A model generated the notes under the pieces. It was not told where the DNA came from. It worked only from the letters and a program-made list of their open reading frames with translations, and did not search any database. Below, one piece after another: positions 28,401 to 36,035 of a stretch of DNA of 64,000 nucleotides. Source of the stretch: JACJXF01 sp038316435 (lineage in GTDB: Bacteria > Bacteroidota > Bacteroidia > Bacteroidales > GCA-2748055); NCBI GenBank assembly GCA_038316435.1, contig JBBQAQ010000017.1:8753-72752 (forward strand), written 5' to 3'. How positions within the stretch are numbered: position 1 is the stretch's first letter; each line of letters opens with the position of its first letter. A program made the translations under genes and the position numbers.

Positions 28401-28831
28401 CCACTTTGCAATTTGTATCCGGGAATGATGTATTTAACTACCTCAGATACAAAAACGAACAGATGACAGGTTTGCAGAATCAAAGTTCCACCGTACTGAA
28501 CCGTTGGCAGTATGAAGGTCAGGAAACTTCCGTTCCACGTGCATTATGGAATGATCCAATTGGTAATTCAGCCTTTTCTACTCGCTGGATTGAAAACGGA
28601 TCTTACTTGAGGGTGAAAAATATTTCCTTGAGCTACACAATTCCTGAACACTTTTTGGCTTTCAGAAATGCCGAATTCTATGTTTCAGCAAATAACATTT
28701 TAACCCTGTCGAAATACCTTGGATATGATCCGGAATTTGCATTCTCTTTTTCACAGATCAATCAGGGAGTTGATTATGGACAGTGCCCGCAGCCAAGGCA
28801 GTTTATCGCCGGCGTAAAATTTGGTTTATAA
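25481..28831 (+). CDS. SusC-like TonB-dependent outer-membrane transporter (second pair)
   Basis: This SusC/RagA-type importer has about 1116 residues from the ATG at 25481. The signal peptide core (LTTLILLFLFVQTLVAQ) begins some 70 residues into this frame, so the true start may be the ATG at 25508 or a TTG near 25673 or 25682; the body is unaffected. After the signal comes a regulatory-like beta-sandwich (TTYIKGVIYSGSEKPLANIS), then the plug with QYMQGRISGVNVVNRSGMPS, TNLRGVNSINAGTQPLYIVDGI and TAAYGSKGSNGIVLIET, and a long barrel ending in FIAGVKFGL. No STN domain is present. The sequence is clearly distinct from the first SusC, so this is not a recent duplication. The partner SusD starts 19 bases downstream. 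Confidence 0.92.
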   Translation: MLPKKHYSGMRNYKIILALFLTKLNLEPMHCITRKVIHSRIVKLSISGIKLVIVNQYANKQRNTLLPLFLLQRLTTLILLFLFVQTLVAQDTTYIKGVIYSGSEKPLANISISIEGSSEQPIVTTETGEFTLLSTSGSDWIIISPADKYKMKRVYLNNRIELSIHLTPNDVAGGDDPISVLSQNVSRRNMVAAYSELEIKNIHHSSAISVDQYMQGRISGVNVVNRSGMPSSGAITNLRGVNSINAGTQPLYIVDGIPLLNHGVFNSNLEGFAYNPLLGINPFDISKTTIIKDPSITAAYGSKGSNGIVLIETLDPSVTQTTIELDLRSGFSLSPSNLIPQLNGDQHKTLMNEVLFSSGAYEEDIQKAFPSLFLTPADERYIDFQHNTNWQKQVFDDSYFTNMNIKVKGGDEIARYGLSFGYRDGKGIIRNTGYKGYNLRFVSRLNIFTWLKMNAGVSLNYSLSALKEAATVQQTSPILTSLAKSPLLNPFQYDSNGKELTTLAEVNDIGVSNPLATIKNYNATNGNYNFISTLDFESKINKNLTAVTKFSISYNVLKEQIFMPNHGMEHYYNNEAINVSKSTNNDLKTFFNNTYINYKKSFGKNHLVSSSTGVNVQTNRFELDWGLTKNAHPNDQYQTIGDGQNNQREIGGDNRIWNWISYYENFIYSFKDKYLFTGSLSLDGSSRVGDVADNTLKIGNNRFGFFYSGGVAWRVSSENFLKNVSWLEDLKIRFSSGKTGNDDIGESSATNYYQAIKFRETVGLFPALLPNPNLTYETVKQINTGMDIAILGNRVGFSIDVFQSTTDNMLIFSPVESYLGYDLRIENAGQMKNKGVELSGFLRVLDGEQFKWDIQANLSTINNEVTEIKGDQLVSSIAGAEIVNKIGSPANSFYGYIFKGVYSTNAEAIAANLVNDKYSHYQAGDAIYEDISGPNGTPDHVINNYDKTIIGSSLPDLFGGLTNAFSFKKFTLSATLQFVSGNDVFNYLRYKNEQMTGLQNQSSTVLNRWQYEGQETSVPRALWNDPIGNSAFSTRWIENGSYLRVKNISLSYTIPEHFLAFRNAEFYVSANNILTLSKYLGYDPEFAFSFSQINQGVDYGQCPQPRQFIAGVKFGL

Positions 28832-28850
28832 AAAATTCAAAATAAAAGAT

Positions 28851-30710
28851 ATGAGCAGTTTTAGAAAATATTTTCTTTTAATCCCTTTTCTGCTGGTTGC
28901 ATTGATGATGGTTCCTTCCTGTGATAAATTTCTTGATCCCGAACAGGAACTGCGAATTACTCAGGATAAGCTTTTCGATGATTGGTATGAATACAGATCT
29001 GTGGAAATGGGATTGTATGGTTTGCAACAACAACTTGTTGAACAGCTGGTTGTACTTGGTGAACTCAGAGGGGATTTGCTTACTATTACTCCAAACGCTG
29101 ATGCTGATTTAGTTGAGGTTTACAACTTCAATATTTCAAAAACCAACAAATATGCATCTCCCACGAATTTCTTTAAACTCATCTCTGCTTGTAATAATTT
29201 TATTAGAGTCCTTAGAAAAAACCATCCGGAAGTGCTTGACAAGACTAGTCTGGTCTCAAATTTCGACCGGCTTTATGGGGAAGCATTGTGTATGCGCGCA
29301 TGGGCATATTTCAATGCGGTAAGAATTTATGGTAAAGTTCCTTTTATTCATGAATCCCTTTCAACCATTGATGAAATTGAAAATTATATTAATTCTCCTG
29401 GAAGCTATGTCGACAGTGTGAACATTGTCTTTACACCCGATGGCTATCATAATGACACTTTGTATAACACAGTTACCACACTTGAGAAAAACTATTTTGA
29501 CACAGAGCTTGTATTGGACTATTTTACCAACCAGCTTGAAAATGAAGTAAAGGCAGTTGGAGTAAATCATGCTATTAACAATGCCGATCAAACCTGGGAA
29601 GTAACCATTTGGAACAGCTATGCAATGCACGCTCTTCTGGGTTCAATGTACCTTGAACAGGGGAATCTTACCAAGGCTGAAGAGCACTTCGATAAAATTA
29701 TAGTTAACTCAACCGATAACCTGAGATACCAGCTAGATAACAGTTTTGCCTACGGTAGCTGGGGAAATATCTTCAACAGTATAGATCCGAAAGAACATAT
29801 TTTCACTATTTGGTTTAATAAAGCGAATTTCCAACAGAATCAGTTTCAATCGTTTTTTGAGCCTTTTTACATGGATAAGTACATGCTTAAACCAACTTCT
29901 TGGGCTATAAGCAACTGGGAGTCAACATGGCGAGGCCAGGTTATTAGTGAAGATCAGATAAACCCTGCAAAATCTAAAATGCTACGTGCGGGAATTCCAA
30001 GTGACTTTTACAGGGGATATGGTGTATCGTACCTCTATATTAAAAACGGTAATGCACTTTCTGCGCAGGAATATATGAATATGCTCTTCCTTAGGGCTGA
30101 TGGAGATACCAGAGGAGCCAACGCAATTATGGATGGTGTCGACACTATGGTATGGAAATATTCCGTGGGTAAGGAACGCTATGACATGGATGCCAACTTC
30201 ATTGTTTACCGTGCAGCTTCTATTCATCTGTATATGTCAGAAATTTATACTCATTGGGTTTATTTGAAAGAAGGAGTTCCTTACACCTATCCTCTGAAAG
30301 CACTTACGTTCCTTAATGACGGCAGCAATTATGATATAAATGTTTCACGTCCTCAGTTAGGGGTGCGTGGTCGCGTTGGACTTGGAAATGGGATTGATGG
30401 AATAAATGTAGTTAACATTATCTATACCCACGACCCATTCACCAACGAAATTACAGGATTCATAGACCTTACAGGAAATCTTCCAGCTAAACAGATTTAT
30501 ATGGAGGATCAGATAATGAATGAACGTGCCCGGGAGCTTGCTTTCGAGGGAGAAAGGTTCTACGATCTCATGCGCATTTCGAAAAGAAGAAATGATCCAT
30601 CCTATCTGGCAGGTAAAGTGGCAGCAAAATATAATGATGGCAAATACAATGAAATTTACAATAAACTGATGGATCCTGCCAACTGGTATATAAATTATTT
30701 TGATCAGTAG
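28851..30710 (+). CDS. SusD-like nutrient-binding lipoprotein (second pair)
   Basis: This 619-residue SusD-family lipoprotein starts at the ATG at 28851 with lipobox MMVPSCDKFLDP. Family features are LYGEALCMRAWAYFNAVRIY and GKVPFI in the N-terminal TPR-like part, FIVYRAASIHLYMSEIYTHW, and NERARELAFEGERFYDLMRI near the C-terminus, followed by DPANWYINYFDQ. It is about 120 residues longer than the first SusD; the additional length lies between about residues 170 and 400. It ends the seven-gene run, 40 bases from the convergent acyltransferase gene. Substrate is unknown; a mannan or glucan oligosaccharide is inferred from context. Confidence 0.94.
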   Translation: MSSFRKYFLLIPFLLVALMMVPSCDKFLDPEQELRITQDKLFDDWYEYRSVEMGLYGLQQQLVEQLVVLGELRGDLLTITPNADADLVEVYNFNISKTNKYASPTNFFKLISACNNFIRVLRKNHPEVLDKTSLVSNFDRLYGEALCMRAWAYFNAVRIYGKVPFIHESLSTIDEIENYINSPGSYVDSVNIVFTPDGYHNDTLYNTVTTLEKNYFDTELVLDYFTNQLENEVKAVGVNHAINNADQTWEVTIWNSYAMHALLGSMYLEQGNLTKAEEHFDKIIVNSTDNLRYQLDNSFAYGSWGNIFNSIDPKEHIFTIWFNKANFQQNQFQSFFEPFYMDKYMLKPTSWAISNWESTWRGQVISEDQINPAKSKMLRAGIPSDFYRGYGVSYLYIKNGNALSAQEYMNMLFLRADGDTRGANAIMDGVDTMVWKYSVGKERYDMDANFIVYRAASIHLYMSEIYTHWVYLKEGVPYTYPLKALTFLNDGSNYDINVSRPQLGVRGRVGLGNGIDGINVVNIIYTHDPFTNEITGFIDLTGNLPAKQIYMEDQIMNERARELAFEGERFYDLMRISKRRNDPSYLAGKVAAKYNDGKYNEIYNKLMDPANWYINYFDQ

Positions 30711-30750
30711 TAAATGCAGGGGTTGTACGCTCGAGAATTGTTCATGGATG

Positions 30751-31803
30751 CTATCGTAATAGTATTTTCCTGAATTGCTTTTCAATGAGGTAATAAGTTA
30801 TTGAGCAAACAACTACTAATACTATAAAGTAGATGTAAAAATACTTTCCGTTTACCGATTCAATCTCTAAAACCTTTGTAAATAACAGATAAACAGGGAA
30901 CTGCATGATATAAATTCCATAACTTATATCTCCTAAAAAAACAAGTTCCGGCCTTCCGATAATCCTTGAAAACACCGTTTTATCGAGGGCTAGTCCCAAG
31001 GTAAGCATTAAATAAAGCGGTGACAAAAGTCCATTGTGAATATGAGGTCTGATGAAATTTTCAGTTCCCAATATCAAAAGCATCAAAACAAGTCCGGTTG
31101 TAAAAATGCCAAACGGCAGAAGCGATTTCTCCAATAGTAAATCCCTTGAATTCTTAATTAAAACTCCTGTGCCTATCCCAAATAAAAATGAGTTCAAATG
31201 CCATAAAGGAAAATATAGAATAAACTCACCCGGAGCAATACTGTCAGGATTATACAGCTTGAATTCCATAAAAATATGCAGACCTGCACTTGCTATCCAA
31301 ACCGCAATCACCCAAATCCAGATTGTTTTCATTTTCATTTTCCTAAAAAGAAAAATCACAACGGGGAAAAGAAGGTACAAAAACATTTCCACAGAAATTG
31401 ACCAACCTGGATAGTTGATCTCCAAACATGTTCCTGGATTCCATGCATGTAGGCACAGCAATTGAAGAATTACACTAAATCCTTTCGGATAAGCATTTCT
31501 TAGTAACATCGCCGAAACAAGCGTAAGGATAAAGGCAAACAAGTAAATCGGGTAAATCCTGGCAATTCTGCGCCACATAAATCCCTTGAAACTTAAGGTA
31601 TCGTCATGGAAGTAGTTCAGGCTAAGTACCAATCCCGATAAAAAAAAGAAAAAACTCACGGCAATGGAGCCTTGTGAAATTATTTCTTTGAGAAAGCCGG
31701 AGTTAAATGGAAACGTGTGACTCCCATAATGATATATCACTACAAGTGAAGCTGCCAAAAACCTTGGAAACGTTAATTGTGGTATATAATTCCTCAAATT
31801 CAT
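30751..31803 (-). CDS. Acyltransferase-3 family integral membrane protein
   Basis: This 350-residue protein of the acyltransferase-3 family (OafA/NodX type) has about ten hydrophobic membrane segments. The N-terminal FPRFLAASLVVIYHYGSH holds the R and H of the family motif, and RRIARIYPIYLFAF, PGWSISVEMFLYLLFPV and DISYGIYIMQFPVYLL are typical. Members transfer acetyl or other acyl groups to carbohydrates on the outer side of the inner membrane; the acceptor here is unknown. It is convergent with the second SusD gene and lies 49 bases downstream of the MFS gene on the same strand. Confidence 0.9.
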   Translation of the reverse strand: MNLRNYIPQLTFPRFLAASLVVIYHYGSHTFPFNSGFLKEIISQGSIAVSFFFFLSGLVLSLNYFHDDTLSFKGFMWRRIARIYPIYLFAFILTLVSAMLLRNAYPKGFSVILQLLCLHAWNPGTCLEINYPGWSISVEMFLYLLFPVVIFLFRKMKMKTIWIWVIAVWIASAGLHIFMEFKLYNPDSIAPGEFILYFPLWHLNSFLFGIGTGVLIKNSRDLLLEKSLLPFGIFTTGLVLMLLILGTENFIRPHIHNGLLSPLYLMLTLGLALDKTVFSRIIGRPELVFLGDISYGIYIMQFPVYLLFTKVLEIESVNGKYFYIYFIVLVVVCSITYYLIEKQFRKILLR

Positions 31804-31852
31804 TCTGAAAATTTAAACTCAGAAATACCAAATCACTATTTCAGCAGAGGAG

Positions 31853-33232
31853 CTATTTCTTAATGTTGGGCAATTCCAATCCAAATCCGGAAACCTTATC
31901 ATCGCGTTTGAGCAACAGGGCAAAGCCAACACCCAAAACTCCCATGAATGCAAGCATAAGAATGGGATTTGTATAGTTGTAAACCATTGATCCATCTTTA
32001 ATTGCAGCAGGTGTAACTAGAGGATTCGAAATGTCCAGAACTTTTCCAATTAACATTGGAAATGCCCAAAGACCGATATTCTGAATTGAAAACATCAGTC
32101 CGTATGCTGATCCCAGTCTTTTTTCCTCAACAATTTTAGTAACTGAAGGCCACATGGCAGCAGGAATTAAGGAGAATGCAACTCCCAGTAAAAACATCGG
32201 AATATATGGATTTATGTGTGTTAGAGCAAACAACAGATGTACAACAACCAAAAGCAATGAGCCATAAATCATGAGACTTGCACTTTTTCCTCTTTGATCG
32301 GTATATGCACCAAAAAGAGGAGTAAATAGGATTGTACCAAAAGGTAAAATTGAAACAATCCATCCTGCCGTCGCAACATCCATACCATATTTATTGGAAA
32401 GTAAATCAGGAGCATATTTCATGAATGGAAATACAGCACTGTAAAATGTTACACAAAGCAGAGCAATGTAAAGGAAGGATCGGTTGGTAATAATCTTTTT
32501 CAGATCTGATAATTTGAATACATCTGTTTCGTCCATTACATCAATCTTAACTTGTTTATCGAGCCGTTTATCGAAAATCATATATCCGATAAATGTCAAT
32601 AATCCGATTAATAAAAGCAGCGTTCCAAACCAAATGGCAATTGTCCAGTCGCCTTGAGGATTTGCAAGCCTTGGAGAGATATTTAATGCTGCAAAAGTTC
32701 CTAATCTTCCAAACGATAAATTTATACCTAATGCCAAGGCAAGTTCTCTGCCTTTGAACCATTTTACTATGGTCTTTGTAAAAACTACAACACTGGTTTC
32801 AGCTCCCAGTCCAAAAAATAAAAATCCAAGTGACATCATTTTTAATGAGGGAGAATAATCAGTCATGAACGACGACATAAAAGCAAATCCGGGCCCACCT
32901 GAAAGGTAATAATCACTTGCCCCATAAGCAGTCATAGCAGATCCAACTACCATAAAAAATGTAAACGTAAATCCGGTAATTCGGATGCCAAGCTTATCCA
33001 GGATTATTCCTCCAATTACAGCCATAAATAAGAAAACATTTGAAATACTATAGGCTGAATTAAAAAAACCATAATCACTATTCGACCATAAAAACTTGTC
33101 CTGAATAATACTTTTTAAAGGGGATAGCGCATCATAGAAATAATAATTGGCAAACATGGTCACACTTACCAGAAAAAGTACTGTCCACCTAACTAAAGCG
33201 GAATCACTCATCAATTTTTTAAGGTCGTTCAT
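31853..33232 (-). CDS. MFS transporter, MFSD1-like
   Basis: This 459-residue protein has the 12 membrane segments of the major facilitator superfamily. It begins near YYFYDALSPLKSIIQDKFLW and has GGIILDKLGIRITGF after the second helix and WIVSILPFGTILFTPLFGAYTDQRG in the second half. This is the NarK/MFSD1-like branch found in Bacteroidota. Substrate is not readable; next to a 2-epimerase and mannan/glucan enzymes, a disaccharide importer is possible, while peptide transport is an alternative given MFSD1 homology. It starts divergently from the YhcH-family gene. Confidence 0.88.
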   Translation of the reverse strand: MNDLKKLMSDSALVRWTVLFLVSVTMFANYYFYDALSPLKSIIQDKFLWSNSDYGFFNSAYSISNVFLFMAVIGGIILDKLGIRITGFTFTFFMVVGSAMTAYGASDYYLSGGPGFAFMSSFMTDYSPSLKMMSLGFLFFGLGAETSVVVFTKTIVKWFKGRELALALGINLSFGRLGTFAALNISPRLANPQGDWTIAIWFGTLLLLIGLLTFIGYMIFDKRLDKQVKIDVMDETDVFKLSDLKKIITNRSFLYIALLCVTFYSAVFPFMKYAPDLLSNKYGMDVATAGWIVSILPFGTILFTPLFGAYTDQRGKSASLMIYGSLLLVVVHLLFALTHINPYIPMFLLGVAFSLIPAAMWPSVTKIVEEKRLGSAYGLMFSIQNIGLWAFPMLIGKVLDISNPLVTPAAIKDGSMVYNYTNPILMLAFMGVLGVGFALLLKRDDKVSGFGLELPNIKK

Positions 33233-33255
33233 GATTTCATTTTTATATTGGATGC

Positions 33256-33275
33256 TAAAAGTAGAAATATATTCG
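33256..33275. promoter_or_regulatory. Divergent promoter pair between the MFS and YhcH genes
   Basis: On the minus strand 33256-33263 reads TACTTTTA and on the plus strand 33268-33275 reads TATATTCG; both are one base from TAnnTTTG. The two -7 elements are only four bases apart and face opposite ways, so the two genes could be controlled together. Confidence 0.45.
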
Positions 33276-33301
33276 GAATTTAAACATCAGAAGCTCGATT
33301 T

Positions 33302-33952
33302 ATGAAATCTGGATTAAGAATTTTTCATAATTTCGGACTTTATGGGTTTTCATGTTTTCCGAAATTCTTAGACCCTTTTATACTAAATTCGATGAGTAGA
33401 AATACAAATGCCTCAAACTTTAGAAATACTGAAGATATTAATTCATGGTTCGGGAATAGTGGTTGGCACATGAATTGGATAGTTAAACCTGATTCGTCAA
33501 TTAACAAAACCACTCTATTTAAATTCTATTCCAAAAATCCGGAAAAATGGAAAATGGCCTTCAGTTTCCTAAAAAATAATGACCTCTCAAAACTTGAACT
33601 AAAGCGATATGATTTAGATGGAGAGAATCTGTTTGTATTAATTAGTGAGTATTCAACAAAAAATCCTGAAGATGCAAAATTTGAAGCCCACAGAAAATAT
33701 ATTGACATTCAGTATGTTGTGAGCGGAAGTGAATTAATTGGGATAGCCCCGATCACATCAAAAGACACGATAATTCAGGATTATGATCAGGAAAAGGATC
33801 TGGAGTTTTTTACCACAACTGAAAAGAAAATGGTAAACGCCTGCAATTCGGAGTTTTTTATTTTTTTTCCTGAAGACGCACATATGCCTTGTGTAAAGGA
33901 TAAGAGAAATGAAATTGTGAGGAAGGTGGTTGTGAAAGTAAAAGTTGATTAG
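33302..33952 (+). CDS. YhcH/YjgK/YiaL family protein
   Basis: This 216-residue protein belongs to the YhcH/YjgK/YiaL (DUF386) family of small cupin-like proteins that occur in sialic-acid and other sugar catabolic clusters. Family features are KFEAHRKYIDIQYVVSGSE, FFIFFPEDAHMPCV and a basic end (VVKVKVD). The conserved His residues of EAHRKYIDI and PEDAHMP are present. The first 30 residues after the ATG at 33302 do not resemble the family; the ATG at 33392 (MSRNTNASNF) may be the real start. Family members are thought to act on free sugars (anomerase or isomerase roles have been proposed), which fits the nearby glycan genes. It overlaps no neighbour, though the fadD-like frame opens just before its stop. 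Confidence 0.82.
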   Translation: MKSGLRIFHNFGLYGFSCFPKFLDPFILNSMSRNTNASNFRNTEDINSWFGNSGWHMNWIVKPDSSINKTTLFKFYSKNPEKWKMAFSFLKNNDLSKLELKRYDLDGENLFVLISEYSTKNPEDAKFEAHRKYIDIQYVVSGSELIGIAPITSKDTIIQDYDQEKDLEFFTTTEKKMVNACNSEFFIFFPEDAHMPCVKDKRNEIVRKVVVKVKVD

Positions 33953-34055
33953 CAATTTGCGGATTTCTGCCACTCTCCCATTCTATAAAATTTTGCATAT
34001 TGAACTTTTCATATCGAATTTCCCTATATTCGTATCCCAACTCTTAACTATATCT

Positions 34056-35960
34056 ATGAAAACTATCAACAGTTTCTTTGAAGGCTACGCTGCAAAATAC
34101 GCCGACAATCCAATGATGCTCGAGAAAATCGGCGATACCTGGATTAAATCCAGTTATACTGAAATAAAGGAAAAAGTTCATCAGTTTGCTGCCGGTTTAA
34201 TGGTGCTTGGCCTTGAAAAAGGTGATCGGGTTTCGTTGATTTCAGAAGGCCGTAATGCATGGGCAATCAGTGAATTAGGCATTCTCTATGCCGGTGCAAT
34301 AAACGTCCCGCTTTCCATTAAACTTATGGAAGGTTCCGACTTAAAATTCAGAATTACTCATTCCGCTTCGAAAATGGTTATTATTTCAGGGGGACAAAGT
34401 CGCAAACTGGAAAGTATTAAAGATGAACTGACAAGCGTGGAGAAGTTTATCTACCTCGATATAAGACCGGAATTTGGTCCAAATGATTTGTTTTTTGATG
34501 ACATTCTTGAAATCGGGAAAAAATATCTTGCCGAGAATAGAGAAAAGTTTGATAATACATGGCAGTCGATCGGGGAAAATGATGTTGCCAACATTTGCTA
34601 TACCTCAGGTACTACAGCCGATCCAAAAGGGATTATGCTCACACACAGAAATTATACCGCAAATGTTGCACAGGGATTATCGCTTATGAACATCCCCACC
34701 TATTTCTGCTCACTTCTTATTCTCCCCTGGGATCATTCATTTGCTCATACATGCGGCATTTACGCATTAATTGCCTCTGGAGCCAGCATGGCATCAGTTC
34801 AGTCTGGTACAATCCCCATGGAAACTTTGAAAAATATCCCTTTAAATATTAAGGAAATAAAACCTCATTTTCTCCTGAGTGTTCCTGCACTTGCAAAGAA
34901 TTTCCGAAAAAATATTGAGAAAGGTATTCGAGACAAAGGGCCTGTTTTAAATGGACTGTTCCAACATGCCCTAAAAGTTGCATACACATACAACCGCCTT
35001 GGATTCGACAAAGGCAAAGGATGGAGAATAATTCTTAAACCCTATTATAAACTGTTTGACGTAATTCTGTTTAAAAAAGTAAGAGAAGCTTTCGGTGGAA
35101 ATCTTGAATTCTTTGTTGGAGGTGGAGCCTTGCTCGATATTGAACTTCAGCGCTTTTTCTATGCAATTGGTATTCCAATGTATCAGGGATACGGGCTTTC
35201 TGAGGCAGCTCCAATTATTAGTTCCAACGCAGCCCATAAACATAAGCTCGGTTCTTCAGGATTCCTTGCAAAAGATCTCGAACTGAAAATTTGTGATGAT
35301 GACGGAGTTGAACTTCCTCAAGGTCAAAAAGGGGAAATTGTTATTCGTGGCGAAAACGTGATGCTCGGATATTGGAAAAATGAAAAAACCACGAAAGAAA
35401 CCATTAAAAATGGCTGGCTTCACACTGGCGATATGGGATATATGGATTCAGACGGATTTCTGTACGTTTTAGGTCGCTTTAAAAGCCTACTAATTTCCGA
35501 CGACGGTGAGAAATACAGCCCGGAAGGCATTGAGGAAGCTTTTGAATCATCCAAATATATTGATCAGGTTATGCTTCATAATAACCAGAAACCCTATACA
35601 GTTGTTCTGGTTTATCCTAATAAAGAAAATCTGAAAAGAGCCATTCGTGAACATGGTAAGGATCCCGCAAGCATTGAAGGACAGGAAGCTGCACTAAAAA
35701 TTATTGAGGCGGATTTAAATGAGTATCGTACCAATGGAAAACACGGTAATATGTTTCCTCAGCGCTGGCTTCCACCTGCAATTGGAATCCTTCCTGAAGG
35801 GTTCACTGAAGAAAACCGTATGATGAACTCAACCATGAAAATGGTTAGGCCAAAAATTATGGAAGTTTATGAGGGCTTACTTGAATTTCTCTATTCACCG
35901 GAGGCGAAAATTATCGATAATGAAAGAAATATAAAATCCATTTCACAATTGCTGTCTTAG
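34056..35960 (+). CDS. Long-chain fatty acid-CoA ligase (AMP-forming)
   Basis: This 634-residue cytosolic enzyme of the ANL adenylation superfamily activates fatty acids to acyl-CoA through an acyl-adenylate. Family motifs are the P-loop ICYTSGTTADPKGIMLTHRN, the A5-type motif QGYGLSEAAPIISSNA, WLHTGDMGYMDSDGFLYVLGR and the hinge GRFKSLLISDDGEKYSPE. The frame is open upstream, but the ATG at 34056 (MKTINSFFEGYAAKYADN) gives the family N-terminus. A -7-like TATATTCG lies at 34025-34032. It is followed by a hairpin that also covers the next gene's start codon. Substrate chain length is not determined. Confidence 0.93.
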   Translation: MKTINSFFEGYAAKYADNPMMLEKIGDTWIKSSYTEIKEKVHQFAAGLMVLGLEKGDRVSLISEGRNAWAISELGILYAGAINVPLSIKLMEGSDLKFRITHSASKMVIISGGQSRKLESIKDELTSVEKFIYLDIRPEFGPNDLFFDDILEIGKKYLAENREKFDNTWQSIGENDVANICYTSGTTADPKGIMLTHRNYTANVAQGLSLMNIPTYFCSLLILPWDHSFAHTCGIYALIASGASMASVQSGTIPMETLKNIPLNIKEIKPHFLLSVPALAKNFRKNIEKGIRDKGPVLNGLFQHALKVAYTYNRLGFDKGKGWRIILKPYYKLFDVILFKKVREAFGGNLEFFVGGGALLDIELQRFFYAIGIPMYQGYGLSEAAPIISSNAAHKHKLGSSGFLAKDLELKICDDDGVELPQGQKGEIVIRGENVMLGYWKNEKTTKETIKNGWLHTGDMGYMDSDGFLYVLGRFKSLLISDDGEKYSPEGIEEAFESSKYIDQVMLHNNQKPYTVVLVYPNKENLKRAIREHGKDPASIEGQEAALKIIEADLNEYRTNGKHGNMFPQRWLPPAIGILPEGFTEENRMMNSTMKMVRPKIMEVYEGLLEFLYSPEAKIIDNERNIKSISQLLS

Positions 35961-35984
35961 AATTTAATCGTGATTTTTCAAAAT

Positions 35985-36035
35985 ATGGAGATCATTCATT
36001 ACTTTAGCTGAATGAAGATCTCCATTTTTTTATAC
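35985..36035 (+). promoter_or_regulatory. Terminator-like hairpin that includes the next gene's start codon
   Basis: ATGGAGATC (35985-35993) pairs with GATCTCCAT (36017-36025), and TTCATT (35995-36000) pairs with AATGAA (36011-36016). The result is a 15-bp stem with one bulged A and a 10-nt loop. A run of seven T follows. The start codon of the phosphatase gene (36012-36014) lies in the descending arm, and the T run encodes the start of its signal peptide. It could terminate the acyl-CoA ligase transcript, hide the start codon, or both. Confidence 0.75.
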
